From contig JAGRJB010000110.1 in the NCBI GenBank assembly GCA_020442965.1, forward strand, positions 1 to 9,453: a stretch of DNA of 9,453 nucleotides, written 5' to 3'. This document shows, in pieces, positions 4,828-9,453 of this stretch. The notes beneath the pieces were generated by a model. The model saw nothing but the letters and a program-made list of their open reading frames with translations. It had not been told where the DNA came from and did not search any database. Source of the stretch: Pseudomonadales bacterium. Its GTDB lineage: Bacteria > Pseudomonadota > Gammaproteobacteria > Steroidobacterales > Steroidobacteraceae. The position numbers and the translations under genes are program-made. Position 1 is the stretch's first letter. Every line of letters starts with the position of its first letter.

Positions 4828-7689
4828 ATGGCGAAGATCAAGTCAGCGGGTGTCTGGGTGTTGGCCTTGTGCGGCGCTGCGGCGGCGCAGGCAGCAACCG
4901 AATCCCTGGCGCTCGAGGAAATCGTCGTCACGGCGCGCAAGCGCGAAGAAAACCTGCAGGATGTACCGATTGCCCTGTCGGCGGTCACGGCCCAGCAGCT
5001 CGAGCGTGAGGGCATCAAGGATATCGAGGGCGTCATTGCCCGTGATCCGAGTTTGAGCTTCGATTCGGGTATCGCGCCGTACGACACGCGCATCGTGATC
5101 CGCGGCCTCTCACCCACGCGTGGCCGCCCCAACGTGGCTACCCTGATCGATGGCATTGACGTATCAAGTGAGTCGATCGGCGTCGCCGGTGGTTCACTCC
5201 TCATCAATCCGCGCCTGGTCGATATCGACCGTATCGAAATCGTCAAAGGTCCGCAAAGCGCGTTGTACGGTCGCAGCGCGTTCGCAGGTGCCATCAGTTA
5301 CATCACCGCCGATCCCGCTGCCAAACTGGGTGGGAACGTATCGGTCGACTTCAATCGCGAGAATCAGCACGAGATCAAAGCCAGTCTCTCGATGCCTTTA
5401 ACCGATACGCTCGGCATCCGCTTGAACGGTTACTACTTCGACGATGCAGGGTTCTACAAGAACACCATTACGGGTGCCGATGTGGGCGGCGGCGATGGCA
5501 TGGGCGGATCGCTCACTCTCAAGTGGCAGCCTAACGATACCTACTCGCTCAAGTTCCGCACCGAGTATTCGGACGACAATTTCGATCAGCGCGCTCAAGC
5601 GAACGTGCCGTTCAACGGCAGTTCGGCCGTGCCGGCGGCGGCGTCGAGTTGTCGGACCTATTCGATCGCCAACCCAGGCGGTGCACCCGGTTCGGCGCAG
5701 TTGGTCAGTACTGGACCGACGCTCGACTCGTCCTGTATCTATCTCGATGCCAATAGCGATTTTCGTACCGCAGCGGGTGGGCCAATCGTGGGTGGAGTCT
5801 TCAATCCGGTGCGGATCCTCGAGAACGCGACGGGCAATCTTGGCGTCTACGACGACATGATGGTCGAGTCGTATCGCGGTGTTCTGCCGAAAGGCGACGG
5901 ACTTTCGGTTGCGTACAATCCGGACTACACGCGTTCGACTGACAACGGTCTCACGGCGCCCGAGTTCTCCGGGACCAATCGTCAGGTACTGAGGCTGTCG
6001 GCGGTACAGGGACTCAGTTTCGGTCTGGGTTCGGTGACCTCGCTGACAGGTTACACACGCGCCCAAGTTTCTTCGGACCAGGATTTCGACAAGATCGCGA
6101 GTCTAACAATCCAGCAAAACCTCAAGACTGACAACACGACCGAGCAGTTCAGTCAGGAATTGCGGTTTACGTCGGACTTCAATGGACCACTGCAGTTGAT
6201 CGGCGGCCTGCAATACTGGACCGAGCGGTCAGACCAGGAGGATCGCAACAACACTGTGTTCGGTGCCGGCACGAATTGCGTCGTCGTTGCGGTCATTCCA
6301 TTTCCAACGCCGATGGGCATCTGCGCGGGCGGTCCGACAGCTGGCTTCAGCAGCATCGATGTCTCGCCTTACATGGCGGAAGTTGCCGCTGCGCGCGTCC
6401 CATCGTTCACGCGCAGGTTGGTTGATCACCAGTCCGCCTATCTCGAACTCGAGTGGTCGATCGTCGATCGCTTGAAGCTGATCGGCGAAGCGCGCTATGT
6501 CGATGAAGACAATGAAGTGGTTGCGGCGCCGACAGCGGGCGGCCAGGGACCGGGCACGGCGATTCTTTGCGGCGCAACCGGCAGCTGCAACACGCCGGCG
6601 AGGATCCCCTATCCGGCTCAGCCCGGATTTCCAGCCACGTTTGCGGGTCCAACGGCACTGCCGCTGCAGAGCTACAAGCGTAGTGAATCGTACGTGACGC
6701 CCAAAGCAACGCTCCAGTGGCGTCCGACTGACAGCTGGAATCTCTATGGGTCGTATTCCGAAGGGCGCAAGCCAGGCGGCTTCGCAACCCTCACGATCGG
6801 CGCATTTGGTTTGCCGCCACGCGACACGATTGAATTCGAGTCCGAAAAGATCAGGGTTTACGAATTGGGTAGCAAGTGGGTTTCCAGTAACCGCCGTCTG
6901 CGTCTGAACGGTGCCTTCTTCTATCAGGATTTCACGGACAAGCAGATCTCGACGCAGGTGATTCTCGGGCCTGTTCTCGGCACCCGTGTGAGCAATGCGA
7001 GCGGCGCCGAATTGCAGGGCCTGGAATTCGCGGCCGAGTGGCGCGCCACGGATCGCGTCTCTGTTGGCTTGGGAGTCACGCATTTCCTGAAATATGAGTA
7101 CACGGACTTCAAGACGCTGAGCACGGGTGCGGCGGAAATCGCTCGCGTCGGCAATTGCACGCCCGTAACAACTGTCGTGGTGGCTGCCGTGATGGGTGTG
7201 CCAACCAACCAGGCGCAGACCGTCTGCCAGTTGTCGCGCACCGGGAATCACCTCGAGGACACGCCGGAGACATCCGTGGCACTCAATCTGGGCTATCGTG
7301 CGCCCCTGGGTGATGGTGCGCGGCATTGGTTTGTCGATCTCGACACGAACTGGGTGGATAAGCGCTTCGCTGAAGATGACAACTCGATCGTGTTGGATTC
7401 TTATGCTCTTTCGAATCTGCGCGTCGGACTCGAAGGCGAGCGCTGGTCGGCGCAGTTGTACGTGGACAATCTGCTCAATGACGACACGATCAAGTCGGGC
7501 GGAACCGGTCCGGGCAACGCACAGGCAGACCTGCGCCAGGCGGTGTTTCTTGGCCAGCTGGCCATCCCGTCGACGCCCGTCAATTTCCGCAACCCGGTGC
7601 CGCCTTTCGGTCTGGCCATTCCGACCTCGGTGTTCGTCGACTTGCCGGATCCACGTACAATTGGTGTGCGGTTCAACTATCGGTTTTAG
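4828..7689 (+). CDS. TonB-dependent outer-membrane receptor, complete
   Basis: 953-residue outer-membrane active transporter, energised by TonB-ExbBD, for a ligand I cannot assign. Residues 1-22 are a Sec signal peptide (MAKIK, hydrophobic core, cleavage after AQA). A TonB box-like LEEIVVTA follows at 29-36, then ARKREENLQDVP and the plug domain with IRGLSPTRGR (91-100), LIDGIDVSSESI and EIVKGPQSALYGRSAFAGA (137-155). The rest is a long beta-barrel with many alternating aromatic strands such as SWNLYGSYSEGRKPGGF and RLRLNGAFFYQDFTDKQIS, ending in IGVRFNYRF with the terminal Phe needed for barrel insertion. The mature chain has exactly eight Cys, in four close pairs: 275/303, 484/499, 581/587 and 777/800, all in Gly/Pro-rich loop-like inserts. 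It is divergent from the LytTR operon and followed after 34 bp by a paralogue, so the two are probably cotranscribed. No SusD-like or N-terminal signalling domain is present. Family call is certain; substrate is open. Confidence 0.96.
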   Translation: MAKIKSAGVWVLALCGAAAAQAATESLALEEIVVTARKREENLQDVPIALSAVTAQQLEREGIKDIEGVIARDPSLSFDSGIAPYDTRIVIRGLSPTRGRPNVATLIDGIDVSSESIGVAGGSLLINPRLVDIDRIEIVKGPQSALYGRSAFAGAISYITADPAAKLGGNVSVDFNRENQHEIKASLSMPLTDTLGIRLNGYYFDDAGFYKNTITGADVGGGDGMGGSLTLKWQPNDTYSLKFRTEYSDDNFDQRAQANVPFNGSSAVPAAASSCRTYSIANPGGAPGSAQLVSTGPTLDSSCIYLDANSDFRTAAGGPIVGGVFNPVRILENATGNLGVYDDMMVESYRGVLPKGDGLSVAYNPDYTRSTDNGLTAPEFSGTNRQVLRLSAVQGLSFGLGSVTSLTGYTRAQVSSDQDFDKIASLTIQQNLKTDNTTEQFSQELRFTSDFNGPLQLIGGLQYWTERSDQEDRNNTVFGAGTNCVVVAVIPFPTPMGICAGGPTAGFSSIDVSPYMAEVAAARVPSFTRRLVDHQSAYLELEWSIVDRLKLIGEARYVDEDNEVVAAPTAGGQGPGTAILCGATGSCNTPARIPYPAQPGFPATFAGPTALPLQSYKRSESYVTPKATLQWRPTDSWNLYGSYSEGRKPGGFATLTIGAFGLPPRDTIEFESEKIRVYELGSKWVSSNRRLRLNGAFFYQDFTDKQISTQVILGPVLGTRVSNASGAELQGLEFAAEWRATDRVSVGLGVTHFLKYEYTDFKTLSTGAAEIARVGNCTPVTTVVVAAVMGVPTNQAQTVCQLSRTGNHLEDTPETSVALNLGYRAPLGDGARHWFVDLDTNWVDKRFAEDDNSIVLDSYALSNLRVGLEGERWSAQLYVDNLLNDDTIKSGGTGPGNAQADLRQAVFLGQLAIPSTPVNFRNPVPPFGLAIPTSVFVDLPDPRTIGVRFNYRF

Positions 7690-7723
7690 GACCGCGTCGA
7701 AAGTACGCGGCCGGGGGGGCGAT
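7690..7723 (+). promoter_or_regulatory. Receptor-receptor junction with hairpin and G7 run
   Basis: CCGCGT (7692-7697) pairs perfectly with ACGCGG (7705-7710) around a 7-base loop, 2 bp after the first receptor's stop. A run of seven G (7713-7719) follows and ends 4 nt before the next ATG. There is no T-run, so it is unlikely to be a strong terminator. The G-run is the only Shine-Dalgarno-like element for the second receptor and is close to the stem, so the hairpin could tune relative expression of the two receptors. Confidence 0.4.
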
Positions 7724-9453
7724 ATGTTAGCGAGTTGTCACATTCTGGCGGGCCGGCGCAGTGCCATGTTGTTTGCGTCGGCCTTGGCGTTCGCGGTGCC
7801 GGTCATCGCACAGCAAAGTACGGTTGGCGGACTCGACGAAGTCATCGTTACCGCGCGCAAGCGGATCGAGAAATTGCAGGACGTGCCGATGTCGATCACG
7901 ACGATCCCGAGCCAGGAAATCGAGAAGCTCGGGCTCAATAGCGTCGCAGACGTCTCTCGACTCGATGCCTCGCTGATTTACGACAAGGGCTATTCGGCCA
8001 CCGACAATCGGATTTCCATCCGTGGCCTATCGCCGACGCGCGGCCGCGTCACGGTGGCCGTACTGGTCGATGGCATCGACACATCGAGCGAGAGTATTCA
8101 GTTCGGCGGCGGATCGCTGCTTGCCACCAGTCGCTTGATGGATCTGCAGGCGGTTGAAATTGTGAAAGGCCCGCAGTCGGCGCTGTATGGCCGCTCAGCC
8201 TTTGCTGGGGCAGTGCAGTATGTGACCAAGGATCCGTCAAAGACTCCAGAGCGGACTTTCCGTGCAAGCTTTGCCGAGTACGGCCGCTACGAGGTAACAA
8301 CGGGATTCAGCGATGCCGTCAACGAGACTCTGGCCGTGCGATTCAACGGCGCCTACTGGAATCAGGATGGTATCTACAGGGATGAGGTTACTGGTAACAA
8401 GGTGGGTGACGGGAACGGCTGGGGTGCAGCAATAACCGGCAAATGGGAACCAACCGAGACTTTTGCTGCCAAAGCGCGCCTCGAATATACCGATGACAGT
8501 TACGGACAATCGCCGACCGCGCAGATGCCGATCAACGCCGTGCTGGCACGACCCGCGGCTGGGTCGACGTGTCTGAGCGCCGCTGGTTCGCCGGTGGTTG
8601 CGGTGATGGGCGCGTGTCCATCAGGCAGCGCGCGGGTGTACGCCCCGACGTCGCCGTTCGGCGTGTTCCCGTCGAGCAACCACGTGTACGCCAATCGCGG
8701 CACGGTTCCGGATGCTGACGAGCTGGTCGTCAGACTGGATCCCAGCACGGTCACGGGGAGCGATTTCGCGGGCAGCAAGCGGCAGATTACGCGCGCGTCA
8801 CTCGTTGCTAACTGGAATCTGGGGCCCGGAACGCTTACATCGCTGAGCGGCTATACGAAAGCCTCTTTCAGTTTTGATGAGGATGGCGATTTCGATTCGG
8901 GCGTGCGCAACGGCGGACCGGATCGCTCCGGACGCGCTGCCCGCTTCGATTACGATAATGACACGAGACAGTTCAGCCAGGAATTGCGCTATCGATCAAA
9001 TTATGCCGGTGCCTTCAATTTCACGCTGGGCGGCTTGTACTGGAACGAAAAAGTCGAGCAAACGTCGCGTTCCATCAACATATTCTGCTTGGACGCGCTG
9101 CCACCGTTCACATTTGGCAATCCGCTGCCGATCCCGGCGAGCTGCGGGAGTTTCACGGCTAATCAGATCCTGGGCCAAATGATTGCCATTCCGCGCCTGA
9201 ACGGCCGCGAGATCGATCACAAGTCGGCCTTCGGGCAGCTTGAGTTCAAGTTCGCGCACCGCTGGAAGGTCTCTGCTGAGGCGCGCTACTCGGATGAAAC
9301 CGAGACCGTGCGTGGCATCGATTGTGGCGCGCCGACGCTACCAGCAGGTTCGCTGGGTCCTGGCTCGCCAGCGATTCCCTGTGCAGATCAGAGCCTGGCC
9401 GGGTTCCAGGTATTTGGCCCGTCAATAAATCTGCTGTATCCGTTCTTCAGCAC
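7724..9453 (+). CDS. Second TonB-dependent receptor, paralogue of the first, cut by window end
   Basis: I translated this frame from ATG 7724 to the last base: 576 complete codons plus two bases with no stop, so there is no frameshift in the visible part. The N-terminus is a signal peptide (positive GRR at 10-12, hydrophobic MLFASALAFAVPVIA, likely cleavage after A29). The shorter ATG at 7766 would lose the charged n-region, so 7724 is preferred. A TonB box-like LDEVIVTA follows at 37-44, then ARKRIEKLQDVP and a plug sharing IRGLSPTRGR, VDGID.SSESI and EIVKGPQSALYGRSAFAGA with the first receptor. The barrel also aligns (for example LAVRFNGAYWNQDGIY), with three Cys pairs so far: 283/298, 455/474 and 534/553. 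Third codon positions differ widely, so the duplication is old and the two probably recognise different or variant ligands. About 350-400 residues of barrel should lie beyond the window. Confidence 0.95.
   Translation, partial: MLASCHILAGRRSAMLFASALAFAVPVIAQQSTVGGLDEVIVTARKRIEKLQDVPMSITTIPSQEIEKLGLNSVADVSRLDASLIYDKGYSATDNRISIRGLSPTRGRVTVAVLVDGIDTSSESIQFGGGSLLATSRLMDLQAVEIVKGPQSALYGRSAFAGAVQYVTKDPSKTPERTFRASFAEYGRYEVTTGFSDAVNETLAVRFNGAYWNQDGIYRDEVTGNKVGDGNGWGAAITGKWEPTETFAAKARLEYTDDSYGQSPTAQMPINAVLARPAAGSTCLSAAGSPVVAVMGACPSGSARVYAPTSPFGVFPSSNHVYANRGTVPDADELVVRLDPSTVTGSDFAGSKRQITRASLVANWNLGPGTLTSLSGYTKASFSFDEDGDFDSGVRNGGPDRSGRAARFDYDNDTRQFSQELRYRSNYAGAFNFTLGGLYWNEKVEQTSRSINIFCLDALPPFTFGNPLPIPASCGSFTANQILGQMIAIPRLNGREIDHKSAFGQLEFKFAHRWKVSAEARYSDETETVRGIDCGAPTLPAGSLGPGSPAIPCADQSLAGFQVFGPSINLLYPFFS

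Noticed and set aside
6229..7326. Minus-strand frame of 365 codons opposite the first receptor
   Set aside because: Antisense shadow of a gene whose plus-strand translation is a textbook TonB receptor.
7724..9453. Possible frameshift or pseudogene in the second receptor
   Set aside because: Translated codon by codon from ATG 7724 to the window end with no stop and continuous plug and barrel similarity. It is cut only by the window.
1..9453. CRISPR arrays, IS elements, tRNA or rRNA genes
   Set aside because: No regularly spaced long repeats, transposase fragments with inverted repeats, or tRNA/rRNA-like stretches were seen on either strand.

Overview
The window looks like chromosomal DNA of a GC-rich, TonB-receptor-rich Gram-negative bacterium. 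The best guess is Pseudomonadota, either a Steroidobacter/Xanthomonadales-like gammaproteobacterium or a sphingomonad-like alphaproteobacterium. The grounds are an RND inner-membrane pump, two outer-membrane TonB-dependent receptors with the 'VTARKR..LQDVP' amino-terminal style common in those groups, a DUF1838 protein and an AqpZ close to the enterobacterial type. No 16S or other phylogenetic marker is present, so the placement is tentative.

Layout. (1) 1-1188 (+) is the C-terminal part of an RND permease; its start lies outside the window. (2) 1189-1724 is non-coding as far as I can tell. (3) 1725-2465 (-) is a complete aqpZ water channel, convergent with the RND gene. (4) 2466-2815 holds the aqpZ leader and short hairpins behind the next gene. 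(5) 2816-3793 (-) is a probable Tat-exported DUF1838 protein, overlapping by 11 nt the end of (6) 3783-4643 (-), a membrane-anchored LytTR transcription factor. (7) 4644-4827 is a divergent control region with a perfect TATAAT for the LytTR operon and three TCGCGAA-like direct repeats spaced 19-20 bp. (8) 4828-7689 (+) is a complete TonB-dependent receptor. After a 34-bp junction comes (9) 7724 to the window end (+), a paralogous receptor cut by the window edge.

Working model (inference). Genes 5-9 form one unit. A four-TM sensor with a cytoplasmic LytTR DNA-binding domain controls its own operon, with DUF1838, and possibly the divergent pair of outer-membrane receptors. The receptors would import a ligand I cannot name from sequence, and the DUF1838 protein would act in the periplasm. 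The receptors share an unusual feature: every mature-region cysteine that can be seen falls in close pairs that probably cap extracellular loops. The RND and aqpZ genes look like unrelated neighbours.

Limits: functions rest on motif and family recognition by eye. No database search, structure prediction or promoter scoring was run.
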